A stretch of DNA of 64,000 nucleotides from CAZDRX01 sp964508225 (lineage in GTDB: Bacteria; Patescibacteriota; Gracilibacteria; Peribacterales; Peribacteraceae), in assembly GCA_964508225.1 (NCBI GenBank), contig CAZDRX010000003.1, positions 1 to 64,000 on the forward strand, read 5' to 3'. Shown piece after piece: positions 32,178 to 40,789 of the stretch (its first letter is position 1; the number at the start of each line of letters is the position of its first letter). Both the position numbers and the translations under genes were made by a program. The notes below the pieces were generated by a model, which had not been told where the DNA came from, searched no databases, and worked only from the letters and a program-made list of their open reading frames with translations.

Positions 32178-35099
32178 ATGAATCAGCGCACCATCGTCAT
32201 TCTCAGTTTCGCTCTCTTTGTCTGTGCCCTCCTCTGGGGAGGATTCAGTCTCATCATCTATCTCGGAATCCCGATTCATCAGCTCGTGTATTCCACGCCC
32301 GATGATGTCCACACGTGGGATCTGGCCTGCGGTACGGCGTCGACGAACACGGTCTTCTTCTGTCGCGGTGCGGCGGTCATCATTCCGTTCCTCGTCGCCA
32401 CGTTCAAGATGGCGAGCCCGTTCTTCAGTTATGTCGTCATCTCCGCGCTCGTGCTCGCGATGATTCTCCTCTATCAGGGATACAAGACCGGTTACTTCAG
32501 CTTGAAGACCGAGTGGAGAGTGGCCGCGATCATCGGGGTCTTCGTCGCATCGGTGTGGCTGCTCGGCACCACGTTCTCCATGGGGACGATGTACAACTGG
32601 AACACGCCGGACAACGCCCGTCTCACGAATGTGGACGGCACGAAGCTCCTTCCGCCGTTCCGCCGCTTCTTCGAGCCCACCGCGCAGGTGTATCAGGGCG
32701 CGGGGGATCAGGCGCTCACCGAACTGCAGGCCAACTATCACGATCTCCTCGACCGCGGATGCCTCTCGGATACCGGCATCATGACCCAGAACGGAGCGCG
32801 GCTCTACGACCTCAGTTTCTGGTGCATGCAGCAGAGTCTCTTCTCGCGCGTCGGCATGCAGATCCTCATGGTGGCGCTCTTCCTCTTCAATCTGCTCATC
32901 CTCGGCAGCTTCCTCCTTACGACGGTGCTCCGTCTGAAGAGTGCGCGCCTGTCCGTTCTCATGCTTCTCTCCATCGGTACCGGAGCACTCGCGTGGGTCG
33001 CGATCATCTGGGCGCTCGCGATCACGAGCCAGCTCCACAGCACGATTGTCAGAATCCTCTTCTTCGGCATGCCGCTGCTTCTCCTGCCGCAGACGATCCG
33101 TTGGCTCAAAGCCGCGTGGGAACAGAAAGTCGAGATCGAATTCTCTCTCAAGAACTGGCATCTCTACCTCGTCTGGTTCCTCATCACCTACGTCGCGCTC
33201 AACTTCCTCAATGTCGTGCGCCCCTTTCCGATCGGCTGGGATGACCTTGGAAGCTACCTGAACCGTCCGAAGCTCCTCGCGAGCTACGGTTCGTTCATTC
33301 CGTCCATGGGACAGTTCCAGTGGGAGTACATCACCTCGCTCGGGTTCGTCCTCTTCGGATACGACAGCTGGATCGGCTCGACACTCGCGATGGAAATCAA
33401 CTGGAGCGCGGGGCTCATCGCCGTACTCGCCGTGTACCTCATCGGTCGCCTGTACTTCGGCAAGCGTGGCGGAGTCATCGCCGCCATGATGTACTACTTC
33501 CTCCCGATGACGGGGCATTTCTCGTTCGCGGATATGAAGATCGACAATGCGTCCTTCTTCACCACCGCACTCGGCGTTCTTGCGGTCATGGTCTTCCTCT
33601 TCCCGCCGTCGACCGTCACTGAGGAAGGGGATGACAGCCATCCCGACAGAAAGCTCCTCCTCGTGGCCGGTCTCCTTGCGGGTTTCAGTTTTGCGATCAA
33701 GCCTACGGGCGTTCTCGGCATCCTCATGATGCTGACACTTCTCACCGGTGCGGAACTCGGTGCATGGGGATGTGCAGGAGCGGTGCTCATCGGTTTCGCC
33801 ATTCTCCAGAAATTCGGTGCCATCGATGTCGTCTCCTTCTCCAGCCGTGCGATGCTCGGCTTCACCTTGCCGGCGTTCGCTGCCTTCATCGTGACACTCC
33901 TCCCCGGTCTCGGATTCCTCGGCTACGCCGCGTACCTGAAGCGTCTGACGATCCGCACGTACGCCACGTACCTCGGACTCTTCGTGGCGGGACTCGCCAT
34001 CGCGACGACACCGTGGATGACCTACAACTTCCTCCACGCCGACTTCGTGAACACGAGCACCATCCTTACGGCGCAGGACACGACCGCTCCGCAGGTGTTC
34101 TACGGAGAGGCCGACGGCAAGGGCACGCTCGCGCTCCATCCGAATCAGCCTGTGCGCTGGCTCCCCGACGAGCTCATGCTCGATCCCAAGACTCCCGCCT
34201 GCAACTCCTCCGCGCGCACCGAAGAGCTCGACCGCTATTGGGGCTTCGATAAGGGCATCTCGCACTATCTCACGCTTCAGTGGCGTCAGGTGATGAACCT
34301 GGATACCTTCGGCTACTACGTCACATTCGCGCCGGCGCTCCTGCTCTTCCCGCTGCTCCTCCTCCTTCCGTACTTCTGGTCGCCGCGCGGCAGGTGGCTT
34401 CGCCTACTCTTCGTCGCCACATGCGTCTTCCTCGTGCAGTGGGCGATCGTGGCCAACGGCATCGCGTGGTACGGCATTGGTATGTTCCTCGGGCTTGCCA
34501 TCGCGATGGAAGCCTTCATCGCCCGTGCACCGGACAATCCGAACCGCCTCCTCATGAGCTTCCTCATCGCCATGAGCATCATCATCTGTCTTACGAACCG
34601 CCTATGGCAGTTCGACACGCAGAAGAACATCTTCGAGTACTCGCTCGGCAAGATTACCGCTCCGGCACTCCGCGAGGTGACGATTCCGGACTACGACAAT
34701 ATCCGGGAGAGTGTGGTCAGCCGTCACGAAACGATGCCGGATACGCCCTACACGTATCGTATCGGCACGTTCATCTCGTACTTCATCCCGCGGAATCGCG
34801 AAATCTTCCCGCTCGCCGATCATCAGATGAACTTCTTCAGCTGTCTGAATCAGGAGCAGGATCACGTGCTCACGCTCAAGCGTCTCCACGCGCTCGGCTT
34901 CAACTCCATCATCTTCGACACGAACACGCACACGATCGAGAAAGATCCGAACGGTTCGCTGCATCAGAAGGTCGCCAAGTTCCTTGATTTCGCCAACGAT
35001 CCGGCGGTCAACCTCGAGATCGTGATCAACGATCCGGGTAATGGCATCGCGTACATCCTGCTCCCCGATGCATCAGGATCGACACTGCCGGTGAAGTAG
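32178..35099 (+). CDS. Very large membrane protein, GT-C-like
   Basis: A 973-residue protein with about 16-18 membrane helices and a soluble C-terminal domain of about 130 residues after the last helix. The core has FPIGWDDLGSYLNRPKLLASYGS, an acidic pair in an extracytoplasmic loop, followed by WEYITSLGFVLFGYDSW and the repeated helices of a GT-C-like fold (ArnT/PMT). The tail (ADHQMNFFSCLNQEQDHVLTL) may fold outside. Donor and acceptor are unknown. The start at 32178 is supported by TACTCT (32165-32170) seven bases upstream; a frame open much further upstream overlaps sufS and is not used. Probably a surface-glycan or lipid-glycan enzyme (inference). Confidence 0.65.
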   Translation: MNQRTIVILSFALFVCALLWGGFSLIIYLGIPIHQLVYSTPDDVHTWDLACGTASTNTVFFCRGAAVIIPFLVATFKMASPFFSYVVISALVLAMILLYQGYKTGYFSLKTEWRVAAIIGVFVASVWLLGTTFSMGTMYNWNTPDNARLTNVDGTKLLPPFRRFFEPTAQVYQGAGDQALTELQANYHDLLDRGCLSDTGIMTQNGARLYDLSFWCMQQSLFSRVGMQILMVALFLFNLLILGSFLLTTVLRLKSARLSVLMLLSIGTGALAWVAIIWALAITSQLHSTIVRILFFGMPLLLLPQTIRWLKAAWEQKVEIEFSLKNWHLYLVWFLITYVALNFLNVVRPFPIGWDDLGSYLNRPKLLASYGSFIPSMGQFQWEYITSLGFVLFGYDSWIGSTLAMEINWSAGLIAVLAVYLIGRLYFGKRGGVIAAMMYYFLPMTGHFSFADMKIDNASFFTTALGVLAVMVFLFPPSTVTEEGDDSHPDRKLLLVAGLLAGFSFAIKPTGVLGILMMLTLLTGAELGAWGCAGAVLIGFAILQKFGAIDVVSFSSRAMLGFTLPAFAAFIVTLLPGLGFLGYAAYLKRLTIRTYATYLGLFVAGLAIATTPWMTYNFLHADFVNTSTILTAQDTTAPQVFYGEADGKGTLALHPNQPVRWLPDELMLDPKTPACNSSARTEELDRYWGFDKGISHYLTLQWRQVMNLDTFGYYVTFAPALLLFPLLLLLPYFWSPRGRWLRLLFVATCVFLVQWAIVANGIAWYGIGMFLGLAIAMEAFIARAPDNPNRLLMSFLIAMSIIICLTNRLWQFDTQKNIFEYSLGKITAPALREVTIPDYDNIRESVVSRHETMPDTPYTYRIGTFISYFIPRNREIFPLADHQMNFFSCLNQEQDHVLTLKRLHALGFNSIIFDTNTHTIEKDPNGSLHQKVAKFLDFANDPAVNLEIVINDPGNGIAYILLPDASGSTLPVK

Positions 35100-35188
35100 T
35101 CCTGCATTTCCGGAGATGTGCGGGAGCAAATCTCCCGTACTTTTCCGATTCTCTGCAAGCGAGCGGCTTTTCCGCTAGTCTATGGGCA

Positions 35189-35857
35189 ATGAAGGTTGCA
35201 GCCGTCATTCCGGCCTACAATGAAGCCACGCGCGTGGGTGCCGTCGTGCGCGGGGCGAAGCAGTACGTCGATGATGTCTTCGTCATCGTGGACGGATCGA
35301 CCGATACCACGGCCGAGGTTGCGCTGAGCGAAGGTGCGCGCGTCATCATCCATCCGGAGAACTGCGGTGCAGGCGCCGCCACCATGACCGGTCTCACGGC
35401 GGTGCGGAATCTCGGATACGACGTGGCGGTCACGCTCGATGCCGACGGTCAGCACGCCACGGCGGATATTCCGCGTCTCCTCGAGACACTCCGGACGTCG
35501 AACGCCGACCTCGTGATCGCCAACCGCTTCGGCCGCCGCAATAACATCCCGCACATCCGGAGAGTGGCCAACTTCATCGGTAACGGCGTCACGTTCGTCG
35601 TCACCGGCATCTGGCTCCCCGACACGCAGTGCGGGTTCAAGGCGTTCGGCACACAGGCTCTCCGCGAGATCGACCTCAAGATGTCCGGTTTCGAATTCTG
35701 CACCGAGATCATCCGGGAGGCCGCCAGACACCGCTGGAAAGTGATCTCCGTGCCCTCCAAAGTGGTATACTCCGAATACACGCTGGCCAAGGGTCAGTCG
35801 TTCGCGAGCGGTCTCCAGACTGCCGCCAAGATTCTCCTCCGCACCTTCCTCCGATGA
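35189..35857 (+). CDS. Family 2 glycosyltransferase, dolichol-phosphate-mannose synthase-like
   Basis: Transfers a sugar from a nucleotide donor to polyprenyl phosphate on the inner side of the membrane. GT2 motifs in 222 aa: AAVIPAYNEATRVGAVV, VIVDGSTDTTAEVA, NCGAGAATMTGL, the metal-binding DADGQH, and the acceptor region DTQCGFKAFG. No membrane helix is present. TAGTCT (35176-35181) stands seven bases before the ATG. The next gene, a DUF2304 membrane protein, overlaps by ATGA, and the two families often travel together. This enzyme probably supplies the lipid-linked sugars used by the GT-C-like proteins. Confidence 0.9.
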   Translation: MKVAAVIPAYNEATRVGAVVRGAKQYVDDVFVIVDGSTDTTAEVALSEGARVIIHPENCGAGAATMTGLTAVRNLGYDVAVTLDADGQHATADIPRLLETLRTSNADLVIANRFGRRNNIPHIRRVANFIGNGVTFVVTGIWLPDTQCGFKAFGTQALREIDLKMSGFEFCTEIIREAARHRWKVISVPSKVVYSEYTLAKGQSFASGLQTAAKILLRTFLR

Positions 35858-36225
35858 TCCAGTTCGAATTCACCCCCTATCAGGTTGTCGTTCCGCTCTT
35901 CAGCTTCCTCATGGTGGCGTACGCGTGGAACTTGGTCGTCCGTCAGAAGAAGACGATCTGGGAAGGCGGACTCTGGACGATCTTCTGGTCGGCGATCGCG
36001 TACATCTCGCTCGTGCCGAGCAGTCTCCAGTACTTGAGTTCCATCACGGGTATCAAGAAGAACGAGAATGCCGCGACGATCACGGCCATCGGTGTGCTCT
36101 TCTTCATGATGTTCTACTTCATCATCCGTCTCGAGGAGATGGAGCAGCGCCTCACGAAGATTGTCCGTGACAAAGCCCTCAAGGATGCCGGTGCCAGTGC
36201 TCCGGAGGCGCAAAAGAGGCTTTAA
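35854..36225 (+). CDS. DUF2304 membrane protein
   Basis: A 123-residue protein with three helices (about residues 10-28, 37-56 and 70-92) and a charged helical tail (RLEEMEQRLTKIVRDKALKD) that may form a coiled coil. DUF2304 proteins are regular neighbours of DPM-like glycosyltransferases and may hold them at the membrane. The start overlaps the stop of that gene (ATGA), so translation is coupled. Confidence 0.8.
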   Translation: MIQFEFTPYQVVVPLFSFLMVAYAWNLVVRQKKTIWEGGLWTIFWSAIAYISLVPSSLQYLSSITGIKKNENAATITAIGVLFFMMFYFIIRLEEMEQRLTKIVRDKALKDAGASAPEAQKRL

Positions 36226-36257
36226 AAGGGCTTCAGAATGGCATAGAATGGCCGTCT

Positions 36258-37394
36258 ATGGATACTTCGATGCCCCAGAAATCCATTCTTCTCATCAGTC
36301 CATACTGGAAAGAGGACCATCGTTGGATGGTCAGTACGGTGAAACTTGCCGAGCTCTGGCAGCGGCTGGGGTATCGCGTGGATGTTCTTTGCATGGGCGA
36401 CAGCGCAAAGTACGGAGCAGTCGAAAAAATTTCCGACACACTTGCGGTACACCGCGTGAAGGATCACTTCATTCCCGATCCGTGGAATTACGGCATCGCG
36501 TTCGGATTCTCGGGCAGAGCCGCTGCGCTCGCGCACACCCTGAAGCCCGATGTCATCGTCGTGAACAAGGTGCTCTTCTGGAGTTCGATTGCTCTCCTGC
36601 GTCTCCGTCTCGCGGGTCACAAGGTGCTCCTCATCACCGACGCGCTCGTCGGCATCACGTGGTGGCCGAGAGGGAAGCTTGGGCAGATCTGCGCGGCTAT
36701 CTACGCGTGGACGCTCGGGTGGATCATCCTGAAAGCCGCCACGAAGGTGATCTTCTTCCATCCGCAGCAGGAAGCCATTCTCCGGTGTCTCGGCATTGCC
36801 GGAAAATCCTCGGTGATCCCGACCGGCATCGATCCCGCACCGTTCGCCCTGCCGCACACCGAGCGCCCGGCACCGGTCGTCACCTACATCGGACGCATGG
36901 AATCCGTGAAGGGCGCGGACGATTTCGTCGTGGCGGCGCTCATGGTGAAAGACGTGCATCCGGATCTCACGATTCAGGCTGTCGGCTGGACGAAGCCGGA
37001 TCATCCGCTCGTGCAGGAATTCGGATCACGCGTTACCTTCACAGGACTCCGTCACGACATCGCGGAGATTCTCCGCGGTACCGACATCTTCGTGCTCCCG
37101 AGTTACTCGGAGGGACTCAGCAACGCTCTCATGGAGGCGATGGCATCGGGGTGTGCATGCATCGCATCGGACGTCGGAGGAAACAGGTTCCTCATCCAGA
37201 GCGGCAGTACCGGATTCCTCTTCCCCGCGGGGGACAGGGAGGCGCTTGCCGCCCATATCCGTCGTCTTCTCGAAGATCCCGTGAAGCGCAGAAACCTTGG
37301 AGAACAGGCCAGAAAGCGCATTCTGGAGGTTTTCAGCTGGGACAAAGTCGGGAAGCAGTATGATGAATACTTCCGCCACTGGATTCCCTCATGA
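36258..37394 (+). CDS. Family 4 glycosyltransferase
   Basis: A cytoplasmic GT-B enzyme of 378 aa that adds a sugar to a growing glycan. The donor-binding half is typical: VVTYIGRMESVKGADDFVVAAL, LTIQAVGW, RVTFTGLRHDIAEIL, and VLPSYSEGLSNALMEAMASGCACIASDVGG with the E-x7-E motif. TAGAAT (36244-36249) stands eight bases before the ATG, so the mRNA is probably leaderless. It overlaps the next GT4 gene by ATGA. The precise sugar is not readable. Confidence 0.92.
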   Translation: MDTSMPQKSILLISPYWKEDHRWMVSTVKLAELWQRLGYRVDVLCMGDSAKYGAVEKISDTLAVHRVKDHFIPDPWNYGIAFGFSGRAAALAHTLKPDVIVVNKVLFWSSIALLRLRLAGHKVLLITDALVGITWWPRGKLGQICAAIYAWTLGWIILKAATKVIFFHPQQEAILRCLGIAGKSSVIPTGIDPAPFALPHTERPAPVVTYIGRMESVKGADDFVVAALMVKDVHPDLTIQAVGWTKPDHPLVQEFGSRVTFTGLRHDIAEILRGTDIFVLPSYSEGLSNALMEAMASGCACIASDVGGNRFLIQSGSTGFLFPAGDREALAAHIRRLLEDPVKRRNLGEQARKRILEVFSWDKVGKQYDEYFRHWIPS

Positions 37395-38455
37395 AGAAGA
37401 TCCGCCTCGTCATCCTCTCGGCATTTCTCTCGCCTTACAGGAGCGGTGCGGAGGCGATGGTCGAGGAAGTCTCCGTGCGTCTTCCCGAGGAATTCGATGT
37501 GACGATCGTCACCGGCCGATACTCACGGAAGCTTCCGACGCGAAGCACCCTCGGCGGACGCGTGCAGGTGATCCGTGTGGGTCTCGGCTTGCCCATCGAC
37601 AAGTGGTTGTACCCGCTCCTTGCACCGATGCAGCTCGGGAAGCTTCATCCCGACATCATCCACGCGGTACTCGAGACGTTCGCGGGACTCGCGCTCTTCT
37701 TCTGCCGCTGCCGTGCGAAGAAAATTCTCACACTCCAGACGACGAACCGGACGTTCCTCAAGAAGATGATCGTGCATTACCCTGACCGCGTGACCGCGAT
37801 CAGTGAGGAGCTTGCACGGACTCCCACTTCCCTTGCCCGAAAAGACGTGGTCGTCATCCCGAACGGCATCGACCTCACCGGCATCCGCGAAGCGACGGAG
37901 TTCCATGCCAAGGACTCGGGGCGCGTGCTCTTCGTCGGACGGCTCGAGCCGATGAAAGGCGTCGACACGCTTCTCCATGCATTCGCAAAAGCGATCAAAG
38001 GACTCGATCCCTCGGTGCATCTGCGCATCGTCGGTTCCGGATCGGAGGAAAAGAATCTGAAGAAGCTCGCCGCCGATCTGGAGATCGATCACCGTGTGAC
38101 ATTCACAGGCAGGGTCTCGGGCAAGGCGCTCTTCGATGAGTATGCAAAGGCGGAAATTTTCTGCGGACTCTCGCGGAGTGAGGCACTCGGCAATGTCTTC
38201 CTCGAATCGCAGGCTGCGGGGTGCGCGCTCCTCGCGACGAACACCGGAGGCATCCCCGAAATCGTGAAGGACGGCGAGACAGGCCTCCTCGTTCCGGCCG
38301 ATGATCCGGAGGCTGCGGCTGCCGAACTCCGCCATCTCCTCACCGACCCCTCGCTGCGTGCGAGATTGTCGAATGCGGCGCGCAAACTAGCGGAAAACTA
38401 CGGTTGGGATGGGGTAGCGAGGCGGTACAGTGAAGAATTGACGAAACTTAAATAA
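37391..38455 (+). CDS. Family 4 glycosyltransferase
   Basis: GT-B enzyme of 354 aa. Acceptor half with ILSAFLSPYRSGAEAMVEEV. Donor half with GRVLFVGRLEPMKGVDTLLHAF, LRIVGSGSEEKNLKKLA, RVTFTGRVSGKALFDEYAKA, FCGLSRSEALGNVFLESQAAGCALLATNTGGIPEIV. Its start overlaps the stop of the previous GT4 gene (ATGA), so the two are coupled and probably act in sequence on the same glycan. A partial hairpin repeat follows the gene. Confidence 0.92.
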   Translation: MKKIRLVILSAFLSPYRSGAEAMVEEVSVRLPEEFDVTIVTGRYSRKLPTRSTLGGRVQVIRVGLGLPIDKWLYPLLAPMQLGKLHPDIIHAVLETFAGLALFFCRCRAKKILTLQTTNRTFLKKMIVHYPDRVTAISEELARTPTSLARKDVVVIPNGIDLTGIREATEFHAKDSGRVLFVGRLEPMKGVDTLLHAFAKAIKGLDPSVHLRIVGSGSEEKNLKKLAADLEIDHRVTFTGRVSGKALFDEYAKAEIFCGLSRSEALGNVFLESQAAGCALLATNTGGIPEIVKDGETGLLVPADDPEAAAAELRHLLTDPSLRARLSNAARKLAENYGWDGVARRYSEELTKLK

Positions 38456-38473
38456 AATGGTATTTTCATCATT

Positions 38474-38530
38474 GGCTCTTTTCACATCATCGGTGTTGAA
38501 AAGTGAAGCCAAAACCCGTGTGTACGCGTT
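38474..38530 (+). repeat. Dispersed hairpin repeat, partial copy C
   Basis: GGCT plus CTTTTCA pairs with TGAAAAG and AGCC (38474-38484 with 38497-38510), followed by CAAAACCCGTG. This is the same hairpin then AGCCAAAAC order as copies A (20581) and B (59645), without the 3' C-rich block. It may also serve as the transcription end of the GT4 pair. Confidence 0.4.
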
Positions 38531-38550
38531 TTTGAGAAGGAGGCTCTTCA

Positions 38551-39780
38551 ATGAGTCACAAGTACCCCGTCGACATGTCTGACTGGCGGACGACACCAAT
38601 CGTCCGTCCCATCAACTCCCTCACAGGATTGATCGAAGGTGATGACACCGGCTACCGCGACATGATCACGCTGAAGCATAACCGGAGCCCACTCGTGGTT
38701 CCGAACGTGCTGATCCGTGCATCGTACGACGGTCTCGACGAATTCGGCGAGAAGACACCCCGTCTTCCGGGTGGTCTCGCGAAGGGTGAACTCATCCTGC
38801 GCGAGACCGCTGCCCGGGGGATCGAACTCCTCGACCAGCTCGTCTTCGAGGCCAGCGATGGCCAATTCATCATCGCGGCGCTCGACGGATTCCGGTCCGA
38901 ACAGCGTCAGATTGCAGGCTTCAACCGCCTGCTCAAGGAACAGATGGCGCTCATCGGTCTGACCGACGAAGCCATCCCGCAGCGCATCGCAGACTTCATG
39001 GCGTGCGGCGGCATCGCAGACGGGACGTTCTCGTATGTGAAGCTGAGGCCGTCAAAGGCCGTGGAGGAAGCGAGTCAGCGCCTCAAGAATGACGCAGATC
39101 TCATGGCGCAGGTTGCGGATTTCCTCGTCCGGAGCATCGAGTCCGGCGACATCCGTGATCTCCGGCAGGGAGACTTCGAGGGCGGGATCACCGAACTCCT
39201 GACGATCAGCGCCAACTACGGCGTCGGTCCCGGGGCAGGTCTCCCGCTCAACTCCGAAGGGAATGCCCATGCCGGGGCAGCAGCGTGCGATGTCTTCATG
39301 ATCGAAGCGGCGACCGGCCGCCCGATCAACCCGGTGTACTTCGATTACCCCGGTCAGGAAGCTGGCATGGATTTCATGGAGCACGAAGGCTCCTACGAAG
39401 CGTATCTCGCCGCCGTGCGTGAGAAGCCGCTCCTGCGGCAACATCTCGTGCGGCTCGGATACACCGACCTGGACTCCTTCACTCAGACCGAGTGGGAATA
39501 CTTCCAGGGCGCTCTCCGGATTCTCTATCACGCCGCCAAGGGTGCCGGATTCACCTACTACTCCTCGGAGCATGGAGGTGAGAACTGGCATCTGGAATCG
39601 GGCAACATCATCTACGAACCCTCCAACGGGAACGTGGTTGCATGTGAGGGGCTCACCGCGAGCCTCCATCCCAATTCCGGCAATCCGGGTCATACGTTGC
39701 AGACGCTCGGCCGCAAGGCTGTCGCCGTCTGGGGCGGTGCTACGGCTCACAGCCTGGCACGCCTCAACTACGGCCTGTAA
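38551..39780 (+). CDS. VanX-like (M15D) D-Ala-D-Ala dipeptidase-family protein
   Basis: The zinc site of VanX-type peptidases is present: H240 and D247 in NAHAGAAACD (spacing of seven as in VanX), catalytic E344 and ligand H347 in GENWH, and the substrate Arg in DGFRSEQRQ. At 409 aa it is twice as long as VanX, with an extended N-terminal part. No signal peptide is seen, so it is probably cytoplasmic, cleaving D-Ala-D-Ala or a related dipeptide. It is the one gene here with a strong Shine-Dalgarno sequence (AAGGAGG at 38537-38543, seven bases before ATG), and it has its own terminator. This differs from the leaderless style of its neighbours and may signal transfer. Confidence 0.72.
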   Translation: MSHKYPVDMSDWRTTPIVRPINSLTGLIEGDDTGYRDMITLKHNRSPLVVPNVLIRASYDGLDEFGEKTPRLPGGLAKGELILRETAARGIELLDQLVFEASDGQFIIAALDGFRSEQRQIAGFNRLLKEQMALIGLTDEAIPQRIADFMACGGIADGTFSYVKLRPSKAVEEASQRLKNDADLMAQVADFLVRSIESGDIRDLRQGDFEGGITELLTISANYGVGPGAGLPLNSEGNAHAGAAACDVFMIEAATGRPINPVYFDYPGQEAGMDFMEHEGSYEAYLAAVREKPLLRQHLVRLGYTDLDSFTQTEWEYFQGALRILYHAAKGAGFTYYSSEHGGENWHLESGNIIYEPSNGNVVACEGLTASLHPNSGNPGHTLQTLGRKAVAVWGGATAHSLARLNYGL

Positions 39781-39831
39781 CCGCTTTCGCTTCACGCTTT
39801 CATCACCATCAACACTTCGAAAGGAGCCACT

Positions 39832-39858
39832 GACCCAGTCCGCAAGGATTGGGTCTTT
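39832..39858 (+). terminator. Terminator of the VanX-like gene
   Basis: GACCCAGTCC (39832-39841) pairs with GGATTGGGTC (39846-39855), with one G-U pair, around GCAA, followed by TTT. An AAAGGAG lies at 39820-39826 without a reading frame behind it. Confidence 0.75.
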
Positions 39859-39868
39859 GGTTGTGCCT

Positions 39869-40783
39869 CTAGTTTGCCTGCGCGACGAGTTCGCGGATCG
39901 TCTCGGCACACACCTGCACTTCGTCGTTCACGAGGAGGTGATCGAAGAGATGCTTGTGATCATCGAATGCCTTGAGGTCCGCTTCCGCCACCTTGAGCCT
40001 CTCCTGAATCTGCTCTTCGGTGTGGCCACCGCGGATGCGCAGGCGGTGGAGGAGTGCGGAGAGCATCGTGCGCTTGCTCTTGCCGGGGGGCAGGAGCCCG
40101 CAGCTTAAGACCGCGCGGCGGCCGAGCGACTCCACGAGGCCTTTGAGCAGGTGGATCTCGGTGACGACGATCGGGAGCTTGCCGCGCTTCCAGATGGCCT
40201 CGATGTCTCTGCGACGGTAGCCGTAGTACCGGAGCTCCGTCTTGCTTGGCATGTGTGTAGAACTCACGATCTCGCCGCTTTTCCGCATCGCGTCGAATTG
40301 TTCCTTCGTGACGTGGATGTACGGCTCGGTGTCGCTCTTGCGTGCTTCGCGCGTCGTGATGATGGGCACCTGCTCGGCGTACGATGTGAAGAGCGAGAGG
40401 AGAGAGTGCGCAATCGTCGTCTTGCCCACACCCGACGGACCCGAGACGGCGAGGACGTATGAGGTGACGGTGAAGAGCGGTTCGTCTTTCGTCACCACCA
40501 CGTCGTACTTGAAGTCGTTCACATGGAGACCGTTCGTCATCGTACGGATTCTGCGCATGCGCGGGAGCACGCGTGCGCCGATCGTCGGCGGAGCACACTC
40601 GCGGGTCAGCTGCGCCATCGATTTCGTGCCGTCGTCGTGACGGATGAGCGCGACGGTGTAGGGCTCGGTGCCGAAGCCGGCGGGCGGGTGACGGACGGTG
40701 GTGAAGCTCAGGATGGTTCCTCCCTGCGGAGCTTTTTCACCGATCTTGCGGACGCGCCTGTGGAGGGCTGGAATGCGGTCCAT
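39869..40783 (-). CDS. DUF35-type OB-fold domain fused to a guanylate-kinase-like domain
   Basis: Residues 20-98 match the OB-fold half of archaeal DUF35 proteins (GTILSFTTVRHPPAGFG, EPYTVALIRHDDGTKSMAQL, then MTNGLHVNDFKYDVV). The zinc-ribbon cysteines that normally precede it are lost. Residues 105-304 form a P-loop kinase of the guanylate kinase type: GPSGVGKT (115-122), TTREAR (143-148, the RxxR pair), EPYIHV, YYGYRR. Some GMP-binding positions differ (segment after TTREAR shortened, YGT reads YGY, the Glu before it not conserved). In archaea DUF35 bridges thiolase and HMG-CoA synthase; both genes lie directly upstream in the same operon. The kinase may be a normal Gmk or have another substrate, such as phosphomevalonate (speculative). 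Confidence 0.78.
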   Translation of the reverse strand: MDRIPALHRRVRKIGEKAPQGGTILSFTTVRHPPAGFGTEPYTVALIRHDDGTKSMAQLTRECAPPTIGARVLPRMRRIRTMTNGLHVNDFKYDVVVTKDEPLFTVTSYVLAVSGPSGVGKTTIAHSLLSLFTSYAEQVPIITTREARKSDTEPYIHVTKEQFDAMRKSGEIVSSTHMPSKTELRYYGYRRRDIEAIWKRGKLPIVVTEIHLLKGLVESLGRRAVLSCGLLPPGKSKRTMLSALLHRLRIRGGHTEEQIQERLKVAEADLKAFDDHKHLFDHLLVNDEVQVCAETIRELVAQAN

Positions 40784-40789
40784 AGAGCT

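Noticed and set aside
32169..34265. A 698-codon open frame on the minus strand opposite the large membrane protein gene
   Set aside because: Highly charged, repetitive His/Glu/Arg composition typical of an antisense shadow; the plus-strand protein has clear membrane helices and a promoter.
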